From JBHIKY01 sp042139015 (lineage in GTDB: Bacteria > Bacillota > Bacilli > Bacillales > Marinococcaceae): a DNA stretch of 64,000 nucleotides. Positions 16,089 to 25,807 of this stretch are shown here, in pieces (position 1 is the stretch's first letter; each line of letters opens with the position of its first letter). Made by a program: the position numbers and the translations under genes. The DNA lies in NCBI RefSeq assembly GCF_042139015.1, contig NZ_JBHIKY010000006.1, forward strand, positions 168,658 to 232,657. The letters are read 5' to 3'. The notes beneath the pieces were generated by a model. The model was not told the origin of the DNA. It was given only the letters and a program-made list of their open reading frames with translations, and made no database searches.

Positions 16089-17135
16089 TTATTCCAACAG
16101 CTTTGTTTTCATTTGTTTATTTAGTTCATCAAGCTCCGAAATAAATTTTTTGCCGGAGTGGACAATGCGTTCATTTGACTGCTCCGTCATTTGAATAGCA
16201 GCATAAACATCTTCATAAGCTTTTCTGAATGTTTCAATTGCTACTGCAGGTTCTTCTAATGTTTTTAAAGTATCTTCCGTGTTGCTTTTTAGCATTTGAG
16301 CATTGGTAAGAATCATATTCTCGGTTGCTTCGTTGACATTTTGTACGGCATTAATTACTTTGCGCTGGTTACCTAGAGCGAGCTGTATAGAAGCAGTCAC
16401 TGTGATAATGTTTTTTGTCATCGTAATAGCATTAAAGATTGCTTCTTCAAGTTTTTCATTGTTATCAAGAATTAGATCGACAGAGGCAGAGGACTGCTGA
16501 AGAACCATGACAGCCTGAGTCATATTCTTTATCCTTGAGATTACTTTTTGCTGGCCTTTTTGAAGGTCGGCTGGATTATCCCGCCATTCCTCCTTCGTCA
16601 TTTCCGCTTCAAGCATCTCATTTAAGGTTTTTCCTGTCTCGATCTGCTGCTCGAGGTCGGTTATGCGGTTTCTCGCTGTTACTTTAAGCTGTTCGAGCAT
16701 AACGTTATCTTCCTGTAGTTTATCCCTGCCGGCAAGCAGTCCTTCTATAACATTTTCAACCTGTGCTTCAACCGTTTCGTATTTTCTTGCGTACTGCTCT
16801 ACGGGACTTCGGCGAAGAATCCGGTTTAAAGCTTTTTGCATTTTATTTTCCTTTAAATAATCAGGCTCGAGCTCCCCGACCATCTGCTTTAGTTCGTGAA
16901 GTTTATCGGGAAGCTCATTATCTTTTTGATTCATCATTTCGCGGACTGGTCTTTTCAGTGCTTCAAGAGAGTCGCCGGCCTGCTTTTGCTCTGTTTCGCC
17001 CAGTCCCCCGAGAGCTGAGATGAGATCTTCATTGTTATTAGCGCTCTTAAAACGTTCTAAAAACTTTTCCGCTTCTGATTTTGCTTTTTCATGATTTTGA
17101 TCTGCGCGGCTGATTTCATTTTCTTCCGGCATCAT
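16089..17135 (-). CDS. TelA family protein (toxic anion/tellurite resistance family)
   Basis: 348 residues from the ATG at 17135, chosen because a GGAGG site sits 5 bases upstream; a longer frame starts at 17147. Long helical protein with the family pattern of YaaN/YceH: RDKLQEDNVMLEQLK, TAMVLQQSSASVDL-like central block, and LGNQRKVINAVQNVNEAT. Members are linked to resistance to tellurite, nisin and cell-wall antibiotics by an unknown mechanism. It heads a two-gene unit with the XpaC-like gene. Confidence 0.85.
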   Translation of the reverse strand: MMPEENEISRADQNHEKAKSEAEKFLERFKSANNNEDLISALGGLGETEQKQAGDSLEALKRPVREMMNQKDNELPDKLHELKQMVGELEPDYLKENKMQKALNRILRRSPVEQYARKYETVEAQVENVIEGLLAGRDKLQEDNVMLEQLKVTARNRITDLEQQIETGKTLNEMLEAEMTKEEWRDNPADLQKGQQKVISRIKNMTQAVMVLQQSSASVDLILDNNEKLEEAIFNAITMTKNIITVTASIQLALGNQRKVINAVQNVNEATENMILTNAQMLKSNTEDTLKTLEEPAVAIETFRKAYEDVYAAIQMTEQSNERIVHSGKKFISELDELNKQMKTKLLE

Positions 17136-17333
17136 ATAACCCTCCATTATTCAAGCTCATTAGAAAGACTGACGCTCTGCCATTTGCTATACTTATATTA
17201 TAGCATTTATTGACATGTGTCGTCTTAAAACTCTTTCTTTCGTAATATTAATTAGATACGATAATACAAGTATTCTCGTTTCAATAATTGCGTGGTTTTT
17301 GTAAGCCAACTTTCACCAGGAGGAGACAGTGGG

Positions 17334-17762
17334 ATGTTTAATAAATATTATACAATTGATGAAGCAAATGTCATTCTTCCGGATATTAGAGAAGAGCTCG
17401 TCTACTTACAGAACTTGCAGCATGAGCTCCACATGACGTGCCGTTGTTTGAACCCACTTAAACGTAAGAAACTTGAAGAAGAGTATAAAAATAAAGAAGA
17501 TATTTTTCTGCTTGAAGCTGCTGTTGATTTTCTTGAAATCCAGGAATTTCAATTAATACGCCAATGGGAGAAAAGCGGAATATACATTAGAAACATTGAT
17601 GATGGATATGTAGATTTCCCTGCTGTTATCGATGGCTCCTCGGTTCTGTTGTGCTGGAGGCAGGGGGAAGAGTTTATTTCTTATTACCATAATGTGTTTG
17701 ACTCATATTCAAAGAGAAAGAGGATTGCATCTGCAAACGAGAAAACGGAGGAAGACGAGTAA
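17334..17762 (+). CDS. DUF2203 family protein
   Basis: 142 residues from the ATG at 17334, which follows an AGGAGGAGA site; the longer frame from 17292 is not supported. Family pattern visible: YYTIDEANVILPDIREELVY at the N-terminus, then GYVDFPAVIDGSSVLLCWRQ and GEEFISYYH near the C-terminus, where DUF2203 proteins carry a conserved Trp and Glu. Function unknown. Its stop overlaps the start of the NRDE gene by one base (TAATG), so the two are translationally coupled. Confidence 0.8.
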   Translation: MFNKYYTIDEANVILPDIREELVYLQNLQHELHMTCRCLNPLKRKKLEEEYKNKEDIFLLEAAVDFLEIQEFQLIRQWEKSGIYIRNIDDGYVDFPAVIDGSSVLLCWRQGEEFISYYHNVFDSYSKRKRIASANEKTEEDE

Positions 17763-18523
17763 TGTGCCTGATTGTTTTAGGAGTCCAGGCGCATCCATCT
17801 TTTCCTATTATAGTTGTTTCAAACCGGGATGAATTTTACGAACGACCAACAGAGCGTCTGCATAGATGGAGTAATTCACCGGTTATGGCCGGAAGAGACT
17901 TGAAAAAAGGCGGAACGTGGATGGGTGCTTCCATTTATGGAGATTTTGCAGCTGTAACAAATATCAGAAATCCAGATGAAAAAACGGCACTTTGGTCGCG
18001 TGGGGCTCTCGTCAAAGATTTTCTGGAGGACAGCTGCAAGAACTACTTTTTTAAAGAAGCAGAGGCTGACAGAGAGAAATATGGTGGTTTTAATTTAATT
18101 GCCGGTGAGGGAGAGAAGCTCTATTATTTAACAAATCAGGATAATGAAACCAGAAAGCTTCTGGGGCCGGGGGTTTACGGTTTGAGTAATGCACGGCTCG
18201 ATACCCCCTGGCCAAAGGTAAAAAAAGCAAAACAGAGATTTAAGAGGGTGCTGAGCGGCATGGGTGCCGATCTTCTTATCGATGACCTTTTTGATGTTTT
18301 ATCTGACAAAACAGAGGCAGCAGAAGAGCTGCTTCCGGTTACAGGGGTGAGCCTTGAGTTGGAAAAGGCTCTTTCTCCTATGTTCATAAATTTTGAAGGG
18401 TATGGCACGAGAGTCCAGACCATCTACGCATTGAATAAACACGGAGAAGCTGTGCTGATTGAAAGGTCATTTACCGTGGATGCTGTGCCTGAAGGGGACA
18501 TACAATTGAAATGGGATATATAA
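17762..18523 (+). CDS. NRDE (TANGO2) family protein
   Basis: 253 residues. It begins MCLIVLGVQAHPSFPIIVVSNRDE, containing the NRDE signature and an N-terminal Cys as in Ntn-type hydrolases, then RLHRWSNSPVMAGRDLKKGGTW, close to the TANGO2/DUF833 pattern. A C-terminal beta segment with TRVQTIYALN closes the domain. TANGO2 proteins have been tied to heme or lipid handling; the bacterial role is unclear. Translationally coupled to the DUF2203 gene upstream. Confidence 0.85.
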   Translation: MCLIVLGVQAHPSFPIIVVSNRDEFYERPTERLHRWSNSPVMAGRDLKKGGTWMGASIYGDFAAVTNIRNPDEKTALWSRGALVKDFLEDSCKNYFFKEAEADREKYGGFNLIAGEGEKLYYLTNQDNETRKLLGPGVYGLSNARLDTPWPKVKKAKQRFKRVLSGMGADLLIDDLFDVLSDKTEAAEELLPVTGVSLELEKALSPMFINFEGYGTRVQTIYALNKHGEAVLIERSFTVDAVPEGDIQLKWDI

Positions 18524-18563
18524 TATTTATTCATTTTCCCACATTTTTATAAATATTCTATTT

Positions 18564-18591
18564 TTGTCTGTTTTTTAAAAATTGTTATAGA
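18564..18591 (+). promoter_or_regulatory. Possible distal promoter upstream of gltA
   Basis: TTGTCT (18564-18569) and TATAGA (18586-18591) with a 16-base spacer. The predicted start lies just before the cre-like palindrome at 18600. A second, stronger -10 (TATAAT, 18699-18704) without a clear -35 lies nearer the gene, compatible with activator-dependent transcription. Confidence 0.35.
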
Positions 18592-18599
18592 TATCGTAC

Positions 18600-18613
18600 A
18601 GAAAGCGCTTTCA
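18600..18613 (+). promoter_or_regulatory. cre-like operator (CcpA site) upstream of gltA
   Basis: AGAAAGCGCTTTCA matches the catabolite-responsive-element consensus TGWAANCGNTTWCA except for its first base, and the core GAAAGCGCTTTC is a perfect palindrome. It is centred about 130 bases before the gltA start, overlapping the start of the distal promoter. CcpA would be expected to link glutamate synthase expression to carbon supply; direction of effect cannot be read from position alone. Confidence 0.6.
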
Positions 18614-18736
18614 GACTAGAATTCGTTTGTGAAATAATTTGCCGAAACTTCAGATAAATGATATGCTCTTGTATATTAAATTAAAAAAGTGTACTTATTA
18701 TAATAGTCTACACAGAACGAGAGAGGTGGAGAGGGC

Positions 18737-21700
18737 ATGACGAATTTTTATCATGCACGGAAAGAAGGCCTGTACGATTCCGAATTCGAACACGACAATT
18801 GCGGGATCGGTTTTCTGGCAAACATTAAGGGTAAGAAATCACACGACATTGTGAAGAAAGCCCTTCAAATTCTGGTGAATCTCGAGCACCGTGGGGGGCA
18901 GGGTGATGAACCCAACACCGGTGATGGAGCCGGTATGCTTCTGCAGATACCTCACCGCTTCTTTAAAGAAATAGAAAAAGAACTCGGTTTTACGCTGCCT
19001 GCTGAAGGAGCGTATGGGGTAGGCATGGTCTTTTTGCCTGTTGATGATTCCAGAAGAAATAAAGCAATAAATGAAATAAATTCAATAGTTAAAGAGGAGA
19101 ATCAAGAAGTACTTGGCTGGAGAGAAGTGCCTGTTGATGACAGTATGATAGGAAACGCAGCGTACAAAGCAAAACCTTCCGTACATCAGGTTTTTATTGG
19201 AAGAGCTGCTGGTATTAAATCAAGGGAAAGCTTTGAGAGAAAGCTCTATGTTATTCGTAAACGGCTTGAACATGAAGCAGGAAGCGAACTTGAGCCGGAG
19301 GATGCTTTTTATTTTGCCAGCTTTTCATCCAGGACGATTGTGTATAAAGGAATGCTGACGACAGAACAGGTTTCTCAATTTTACAGGGATGTTAATCACC
19401 CGTTGTTTGAAACGGCTGTAGCATTAGTACACTCAAGATTCTCAACGAATACTTTTCCAAGCTGGGAACGTGCACATCCAAACCGTTATTTAATCCATAA
19501 TGGGGAAATTAATACCATTAAAGGGAATGTGAACTGGATGCACGCCCGTGAAGCTGTTTTCCGTTCAGAATTGTTCGATAAAGACCTGGATAAAGTCCAT
19601 CCCGTAATTGATCACCTTGGAAGCGACTCGGCCATGTTTGATAATGCATTTGAATTTCTGACGCTTGCAGGACGTCCGATGCCTCATGCGGCAATGATGA
19701 TGATTCCTGAACCTTGGCAGAATGATAAATTAATAAGCGAAGAAAAAAAGGCGTTTTACCAGTTTCATAGTACGTTGATGGAACCATGGGACGGCCCCAC
19801 AGCGATCGCTTATACGGACGGTAAAACAGTAGGCGCCTGTCTGGACAGAAATGGACTTCGTCCTGCGCGTTACTATGTTACGAAAGATGACCACATTTTG
19901 ATGTCGTCTGAGGTAGGCGTTCTCGATATAGATCCAGAGGATGTACTCTTCAAAGAGCGTCTGCACCCGGGACATATGCTGCTTGTAGATATGGAAGAGG
20001 GACGAATTGTTCCTGATGAGGAAATTAAACATGCTATCGCCACTGAAAAACCTTATAAAGAATGGGTTGATCAGTATCTAACTGATTTAGAGGATGTAAG
20101 GGAAAGCCCGGATGTTTACGATACAGATTTTGAAGAACTGGAAACAAAACAGCTTGCTTTCGGTTATACGTTCGAAGAGCTGGAGAAAATGATCAAGCCG
20201 ATGGCCGAAAGCGGTAATGATCCTGTCGGGTCAATGGGGTATGATTCCCCGGTAGCCGTATTGTCGAAAAAACCTCAGCTGCTTTATAACTATTTTAAAC
20301 AGCTGTTTGCCCAGGTAACAAACCCTCCAATTGATGCGATTAGAGAAGAACTCGTCACAGCAGTCGGCACGACAATCGGAAAAGAAGGAAACCTGCTTCA
20401 TCCGGAACCGGAAAGTGCCCGTCAATTGTTTATAAAGACACCGCTGGTTAATAATGAGGAAATGGCTAAACTGCGTGCCAATGAAAAAGAAGGTTTCCAG
20501 ACAGTTACACTTCCCATCGTATTTAATACAGAAAATGGAGATGCCGGCTTGAAAACTGCAATGGATGAACTCTTCCGGACAGCAGATGAAGCGGTGCAGG
20601 ATGGAGCCACAATTATTATATTGAGTGACAGAAATGTCAGTAGAGAATATGCTCCTATCCCTGCTCTGCTTGCGGTAGGCGGGCTGCACCATCATTTTAT
20701 CCGTAATGGCATGAGAACAAAGGTAAGCATCGCAGTCGAGACAGCAGAACCCCGTGAAGTTCATCATTTTGCAGTTCTGCTCGGCTATGGCGCAGAGGTA
20801 ATCAATCCATATCTCGTATTTGATTCTATTGATGGAATGATTAAGGAAGAACGCCTTGAAAATATCTCTTACGTAGAAGCTGTTCAGACTTTCATAAAAG
20901 CCTCGACAAAAGGCCTGATGAAAGTATTATCTAAAATGGGTATCTCAACGATCCAAAGCTACCGGGGAGCTCAGATCTTTGAAGCTGTAGGAATCTCAGC
21001 CAAGGTAGTTGACGAATACTTTACCTGGACTCCTTCTAGAATCGGCGGCGTAAGCCTTGAGATTATCGCAAAAGAAGTTCTGCTGCGTCACGAAAGAGCC
21101 TATAACGACCGCGAAGGCCGTGACAATACTCTCGAGCCTGGAGATGATCTGCAGTGGAGAAGAAACGGGGAGCCCCATCAATATAATCCTCATACGATTC
21201 ATATGCTGCAGCATGCTGCCAGGAAAAATGATTATGAACTGTATAAGAAATATGCGAAAGCTATTAATGAACAGGAAGAAGAACAGACTACTCTCCGGGG
21301 CATGCTTGCATTTAAGTATGGACAGTCCCCGTCCATTTCAATTGATGAAGTGGAGCCTGCTTCCGAAATTGTAAAACGATTTAAGACAGGTGCGATGTCT
21401 TTTGGGTCGATTTCGGAAGAAGCACACGAGGCACTTGCAATCGCGATGAATAGGATTGGCGGACGTTCAAACACCGGCGAGGGAGGAGAAAATCCGGAGC
21501 GGTTTACTCCTGATGAAAATGGTGATTCGCGAAGAAGTGCTATTAAACAAGTAGCTTCTGGAAGGTTCGGCGTGACCAGCCATTATCTTGTGAATGCTGA
21601 CGAAATTCAAATAAAGATAGCCCAGGGAGCGAAGCCTGGTGAAGGCGGGCAGCTTCCAGGGAATAAGGTTTATCCGTGGATTGCAGAGGTAAGGGGGACT

Positions 21701-23335
21701 ACGGCAGGTGTCGGTCTCATTTCGCCTCCTCCACATCATGATATTTACTCTATTGAAGATTTAGCAGAATTGATTCATGACTTGAAGAATGCGAATCCAT
21801 CAGCCAGGGTAAGCGTGAAGCTCGTATCAGGAACTGGAGTTGGAACGATCGCAGCAGGTGTAGCTAAGGGACGTGCAGACCATCTTGTAATCAGCGGATA
21901 TGATGGAGGTACTGGTGCTGCAGCACGTACGAGTATCAAGCATGCAGGCCTGCCATGGGAACTCGGTCTTGCAGAAACCCATCAGACACTCGTTTTAAAT
22001 AACTTGAGAGACCGTATTAAGGTAGAAACAGATGGAAAGCTGATGACCGGACGCGATGTAGCAATCGCTGCACTTCTTGGCGCAGAAGAGTTTGCATTTT
22101 CGACAGCTCCACTCGTTGTGCTCGGCTGTGTTATAATGCGTGTCTGTCATTTAGACACCTGCCCGGTAGGTGTGGCGACACAAAATCCGGAATTACGCAA
22201 GAAATTTATGGGATCGCCGGATCACGTCGTAAACTATATGCAGTTTGTGGCTGACGAATTACGTGAAGTAATGGCAGAGCTCGGGATCAAATCCTTAAAC
22301 GAAATGATTGGCAGGACAGATCTGCTCGAACAAAACCCGGAAGTGAAAAATTGGAAAGCAGAAACAGTCGACTTGACAAATCTCTTGTACCGACCGAAGA
22401 AGCTTGACCAATCACGACATTTCGGCCATATTGAGCAGAATCACCAGCTCGATGAATCTCTTGACATGACCACTTTGTTAAAAGCGGCGGATAAAGCGAT
22501 TGAACATGGCGAATCTGTCTTCGGTGAATTCACTATCAAAAACACCGATCGAGTGACTGGTACTATTACAGGCAGTGAGCTGACAAATAAATATGGACTT
22601 AACGGTCTTCCAGACGATACAATTCGATTTACTTTCCGCGGATCAGCCGGCCAGAGTTTTGGGGCATTCATTCCAAAAGGTATGTCTTTAAAGCTGATCG
22701 GAGATGCCAATGACTATATTGGTAAGGGTCTCTCCGGCGGAAAACTCGTTGTTCATCCTCCTGAAAATTCTACCTTTGCACCAGAAGAAAGTATTCTTAT
22801 CGGAAATACGACCTTCTATGGAGCAACCGGTGGTGAAGCATATATTCGAGGTATGGCGGGAGAGCGATTCTGTGTTAGAAACAGCGGGGCAAGTGTTGTT
22901 GTAGAAGGAGTCGGCGATCATGCCTGTGAGTATATGACGGGTGGAGTGGTTGTCAATTTAGGCATTACCGGAAGAAACTTTGCAGCCGGGATGTCTGGTG
23001 GCACCGCTTATGTCCTGGATCGTGACAATATTTTTGAAAACTACTGCAACAAAGATATGGTTGATCTTGATCGAGTAGAAGATCCAGAAGAGATAAAGGA
23101 ATTGAAAAAATTAATAGAAAATCATGCTGAGTATACAGAAAGCTCTCTGGCTCAAGGCGTATTACAGCAGTGGAAAAAAATTATTCCATCTTTCGTGAAA
23201 GTTATTCCTAAAGACTACAAAAAGATGCTTTCTTCTATTAGAAAAGCAGAAAAAGAAGGACTGACGGGATCAGAAGCAATTTTAACTGCATTCAATGAAA
23301 GCCAGCAGAACAAAGCAAAAGTAGGCGGGAACTAA
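18737..23335 (+). CDS. gltA: Glutamate synthase (NADPH) large subunit
   Basis: 1532 residues, close to Bacillus subtilis GltA (about 1520). It makes two glutamates from glutamine and 2-oxoglutarate. The class II amidotransferase domain shows the mature N-terminal Cys motif HDNCGIGFLANIKG (Cys at residue 22 after a propeptide) and VHSRFSTNTFPSW. The FMN/synthase domain carries the Fe-S cysteines in CVIMRVCHLDTCPVG, and a C-terminal beta-helix GXXGXXXG region follows (GATGGEAYIRGMAGERF). A GAGGTGG site precedes the ATG. It forms an operon with gltB 89 bases downstream. Confidence 0.97.
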   Translation: MTNFYHARKEGLYDSEFEHDNCGIGFLANIKGKKSHDIVKKALQILVNLEHRGGQGDEPNTGDGAGMLLQIPHRFFKEIEKELGFTLPAEGAYGVGMVFLPVDDSRRNKAINEINSIVKEENQEVLGWREVPVDDSMIGNAAYKAKPSVHQVFIGRAAGIKSRESFERKLYVIRKRLEHEAGSELEPEDAFYFASFSSRTIVYKGMLTTEQVSQFYRDVNHPLFETAVALVHSRFSTNTFPSWERAHPNRYLIHNGEINTIKGNVNWMHAREAVFRSELFDKDLDKVHPVIDHLGSDSAMFDNAFEFLTLAGRPMPHAAMMMIPEPWQNDKLISEEKKAFYQFHSTLMEPWDGPTAIAYTDGKTVGACLDRNGLRPARYYVTKDDHILMSSEVGVLDIDPEDVLFKERLHPGHMLLVDMEEGRIVPDEEIKHAIATEKPYKEWVDQYLTDLEDVRESPDVYDTDFEELETKQLAFGYTFEELEKMIKPMAESGNDPVGSMGYDSPVAVLSKKPQLLYNYFKQLFAQVTNPPIDAIREELVTAVGTTIGKEGNLLHPEPESARQLFIKTPLVNNEEMAKLRANEKEGFQTVTLPIVFNTENGDAGLKTAMDELFRTADEAVQDGATIIILSDRNVSREYAPIPALLAVGGLHHHFIRNGMRTKVSIAVETAEPREVHHFAVLLGYGAEVINPYLVFDSIDGMIKEERLENISYVEAVQTFIKASTKGLMKVLSKMGISTIQSYRGAQIFEAVGISAKVVDEYFTWTPSRIGGVSLEIIAKEVLLRHERAYNDREGRDNTLEPGDDLQWRRNGEPHQYNPHTIHMLQHAARKNDYELYKKYAKAINEQEEEQTTLRGMLAFKYGQSPSISIDEVEPASEIVKRFKTGAMSFGSISEEAHEALAIAMNRIGGRSNTGEGGENPERFTPDENGDSRRSAIKQVASGRFGVTSHYLVNADEIQIKIAQGAKPGEGGQLPGNKVYPWIAEVRGTTAGVGLISPPPHHDIYSIEDLAELIHDLKNANPSARVSVKLVSGTGVGTIAAGVAKGRADHLVISGYDGGTGAAARTSIKHAGLPWELGLAETHQTLVLNNLRDRIKVETDGKLMTGRDVAIAALLGAEEFAFSTAPLVVLGCVIMRVCHLDTCPVGVATQNPELRKKFMGSPDHVVNYMQFVADELREVMAELGIKSLNEMIGRTDLLEQNPEVKNWKAETVDLTNLLYRPKKLDQSRHFGHIEQNHQLDESLDMTTLLKAADKAIEHGESVFGEFTIKNTDRVTGTITGSELTNKYGLNGLPDDTIRFTFRGSAGQSFGAFIPKGMSLKLIGDANDYIGKGLSGGKLVVHPPENSTFAPEESILIGNTTFYGATGGEAYIRGMAGERFCVRNSGASVVVEGVGDHACEYMTGGVVVNLGITGRNFAAGMSGGTAYVLDRDNIFENYCNKDMVDLDRVEDPEEIKELKKLIENHAEYTESSLAQGVLQQWKKIIPSFVKVIPKDYKKMLSSIRKAEKEGLTGSEAILTAFNESQQNKAKVGGN

Positions 23336-23424
23336 GAAAGCCGGTTCAGGACAAAGACCGCAGTTTTCGGGCTGTGTTGTCCTGAGGGCACTGCCTCAAG
23401 ATTACGATGTCTGGAGTGAGAGAT

Positions 23425-24909
23425 ATGGGGAAGCCAACAGGCTTTATGGAATATAAACGAGAAAATCCCGCTAAACAGGACCCCTTTGCCAGGGTAAAGA
23501 ACTGGCAGGAATTTCAAATTATCATGCCGGAGAAAAAGGTAGAGGAACAAGGAGCACGCTGTATGGACTGCGCGATTCCATTTTGTCAGGCAGGCACTAC
23601 AATGGAGGGTTCAGGAGAAATCGGCTGTCCAGTGTATAATTTGATTCCTGAATGGAACGACCTCGTTTACCGGGGAAATTGGAAGGAAGCACTGGAGAGA
23701 CTTCACAAAACCAATAATTTTCCTGAATTTACGGGCAGAGTCTGCCCAGCACCTTGTGAGGGCTCCTGTACGGTTGCACTTAATGATGATCCAGTATCAA
23801 TTAAAACCATTGAATTTCATATTGTGGAGAAAGGATTTAAGGAAGGCTGGATCAATCCAGAACCGCCTAAGTCCCGAACAGGCAAAAAAGTAGCGGTTAT
23901 CGGTTCCGGGCCTGCGGGACTTGCTGCGGCAGCTCAATTAAACAAAGCAGGCCATTCGGTGACCGTATTTGAAAAAGATGACCGAATTGGAGGTCTTCTT
24001 ACTTATGGTATTCCGGATGTGAAGCTTCCGTATGATGTAGTAATGAGACGAGTTTCTATTATGGAAGAAGAAGGTATAGAGTTTGTTACGAGTACTGAAA
24101 TAGGCAAGGATTATCCAGCCGAAGTCTTAAATAATGATTTCGATTCGGTAGTGCTCTGTACAGGGGCACAGGTTCACCGAGATGTCCCTGCACAAGGAAG
24201 AGGGCTGGATGGAATCTATTATGCGATGGATTTTTTAAGAAGCAACACCAAATCATTGCTGGATTCTGAACATGCTGATGGCAACTATATCTCTGCTGAA
24301 GACAGAGACGTTATTGTCATCGGAGGGGGAGATACCGGAGTGGATTGTATTACAACTTCACTTCGTCACGGCTGTAATTCGCTGACACAATTTGATATTC
24401 ACCCTGAAAAATCCACAGATCGAACTGATAACAACCCATGGCCGCTCTTCCCTGTAGTTTATACAAAAGAAGAGGGTCATAAAGAAGCAGAAGCTGTATT
24501 TGGAGATGACCCAAGGGCCTATAAAGTTATGACGAAAAAATTTGTCGGGGATGAAAATGGAAGAGTCAAAGAACTCCATACCATTGAAGTTGATACGATT
24601 TACGAAAATGGGGAAAAGATTAGAAAAGAAATTCCCGGCACAGAGAAAGTTTGGAAGGCTGATCTCGTCCTGCTTGCGATTGGTTTCACCGGTCCTGAAC
24701 AGGAACTGCTTGATCAAATGGAAATAAAAAGAGATAACAGAAGCAGTGTAGAAGCTGAATATGGTAAATACGCGACTAATAAAGAAGGCGTATATGCTGC
24801 AGGAGACAGCAGGCGTGGTCAAAGCCTAGTGGTCTGGGCTATACACGAAGGACGGGAAGCTGCAAGAGAAGTTGATCGTTTTTTAATGGGAAGCTCGAAT
24901 TTACCATAA
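23425..24909 (+). CDS. gltB: Glutamate synthase (NADPH) small subunit
   Basis: 494 residues from the ATG at 23425 (MGKPTGFMEYKRENP), the start that matches the family; an in-frame ATG at 23407 lies upstream. Provides NADPH electrons to GltA through FAD. N-terminal Fe-S cysteines: CMDCAIPFCQ and CPAPCEGSC. The FAD-binding site is GSGPAGLAAAAQLNKAGH at about 160, the NADPH site VIGGGDTGVDC at about 305, and the C-terminal FAD closure is GVYAAGDSRRGQSLVVWAI. Terminated by a strong hairpin. Confidence 0.96.
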   Translation: MGKPTGFMEYKRENPAKQDPFARVKNWQEFQIIMPEKKVEEQGARCMDCAIPFCQAGTTMEGSGEIGCPVYNLIPEWNDLVYRGNWKEALERLHKTNNFPEFTGRVCPAPCEGSCTVALNDDPVSIKTIEFHIVEKGFKEGWINPEPPKSRTGKKVAVIGSGPAGLAAAAQLNKAGHSVTVFEKDDRIGGLLTYGIPDVKLPYDVVMRRVSIMEEEGIEFVTSTEIGKDYPAEVLNNDFDSVVLCTGAQVHRDVPAQGRGLDGIYYAMDFLRSNTKSLLDSEHADGNYISAEDRDVIVIGGGDTGVDCITTSLRHGCNSLTQFDIHPEKSTDRTDNNPWPLFPVVYTKEEGHKEAEAVFGDDPRAYKVMTKKFVGDENGRVKELHTIEVDTIYENGEKIRKEIPGTEKVWKADLVLLAIGFTGPEQELLDQMEIKRDNRSSVEAEYGKYATNKEGVYAAGDSRRGQSLVVWAIHEGREAAREVDRFLMGSSNLP

Positions 24910-24921
24910 TGAACATTGAAG

Positions 24922-24964
24922 AAAGAAGAACCACAGTTATACAAGCTGTGGTTCTTCTTTTTTA
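24922..24964 (+). terminator. Rho-independent terminator of gltAB
   Basis: A perfect 15-bp stem (24922-24936 with 24946-24960) with a 9-base loop, followed by a T run. It lies 13 bases after the gltB stop. Confidence 0.92.
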
Positions 24965-25143
24965 GTGTATGAAAAGCTAAAACTTTCGAGTGTTAAACTT
25001 GGCAAAAGAAACTATGATTCAATTATATAATTTCACGTACCGTATTTATTATAAAAATAAATTTTAATAATTAAAAAATTTTAATAAAGCATTTAGAAAT
25101 GCAAGAAAAAATTTGATAAACTATAGAATAGAAAGAAGGGAAA

Positions 25144-25371
25144 ATGATGAGAGCAGCATTAAAATGGGGAATGCGCCTGATTTTTTTATACGCAGCTTTT
25201 GTAGCTCTAATTTTGACAGCAGCACTAATTTCCGTCATGCTGTCTTTCACTTTTGTAATATTGAATGAACTAGCAGGCGTCGAAAAACTCGGAAGTATTT
25301 CTGAAAAGTATTTATCTCCGCTTTCAGAACGACTATGGAATTTTTTCCTGCTTGTTACACCGGGTGGATAA
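25144..25371 (+). CDS. Small single-span membrane protein upstream of kapB
   Basis: 75 residues. A short basic start (MMRAALKWGMR) precedes a long hydrophobic stretch at about 12-40, then an amphipathic C-terminal tail ending FFLLVTPGG. No family recognised. AGAAGGG lies just before the ATG. It stops 22 bases before the kapB start, so the two genes probably share a transcript and perhaps a sporulation-related role; that link is inference. Confidence 0.55.
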   Translation: MMRAALKWGMRLIFLYAAFVALILTAALISVMLSFTFVILNELAGVEKLGSISEKYLSPLSERLWNFFLLVTPGG

Positions 25372-25393
25372 ACGTAAGGAGGACTGCACTAGT

Positions 25394-25765
25394 ATGGAAC
25401 AAAAATTTGTAAGAGCGCCTTATAAAACTGGAAGTTATATAGCTGAAGTACTGGAACAAAAAAATGATAAATCACTGTTAAAAATTACTGCAGTATTAAA
25501 GCATCCGAAACAAGGTGATCTCCATAACCCTAATCAGACGGATGTTCCTCTTTTTCACGAACGAAAAGCACTTGCAGAAATGGAAAAAGTATGGGTTCCA
25601 AAAGCAATGGTAAAACCATATGAAGAAAAAGTACCAACATATCATGAATCTTTGCATTTAGCGTATAAAGAATATGAAGCAGAGCTTCTTGAGAAAAACG
25701 ATGATTATTCAAGAGAAGCTTTAGCAGCGTTAACAAATTTGAAAGCAGATTATAAATTTAATTAA
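25394..25765 (+). CDS. kapB: Kinase-associated protein B (KapB)
   Basis: 123 residues from the ATG at 25394, which follows an AAGGAGGA site; a longer frame from 25352 is not supported. In Bacillus subtilis KapB is needed for full activity of the sporulation kinase KinB. Family blocks are clear: YKTGSYIAEVLE, TAVLKHPKQGDLHNPNQ, VPLFHERKALAEMEK, VKPYEEKVPTYHESL. It lacks an obvious lipobox, so the old name of lipoprotein does not fit this copy. kinB is not in the window. Confidence 0.9.
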   Translation: MEQKFVRAPYKTGSYIAEVLEQKNDKSLLKITAVLKHPKQGDLHNPNQTDVPLFHERKALAEMEKVWVPKAMVKPYEEKVPTYHESLHLAYKEYEAELLEKNDDYSREALAALTNLKADYKFN

Positions 25766-25766
25766 T

Positions 25767-25807
25767 AAAAACCCGGCAGTTCTGCTTGGAAGCAGCTGCC
25801 GGGTTTT
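25767..25807. terminator. Bidirectional terminator between kapB and the PucR-type regulator
   Basis: AAAACCCGGCAG (25768-25779) pairs with CTGCCGGGTTTT (25796-25807) with A and T runs on the outer sides, so it can end transcripts from both converging genes. The right arm overlaps the regulator's stop codon. Confidence 0.88.

Noticed and set aside
20231..20767. 178-codon minus-strand frame inside gltA
   Set aside because: Antisense to a conserved region of glutamate synthase; no start signal or family pattern.
23332..23550. Minus-strand frame across the gltA-gltB junction
   Set aside because: Shadow of gltB codons with no ribosome site and no recognisable motif.
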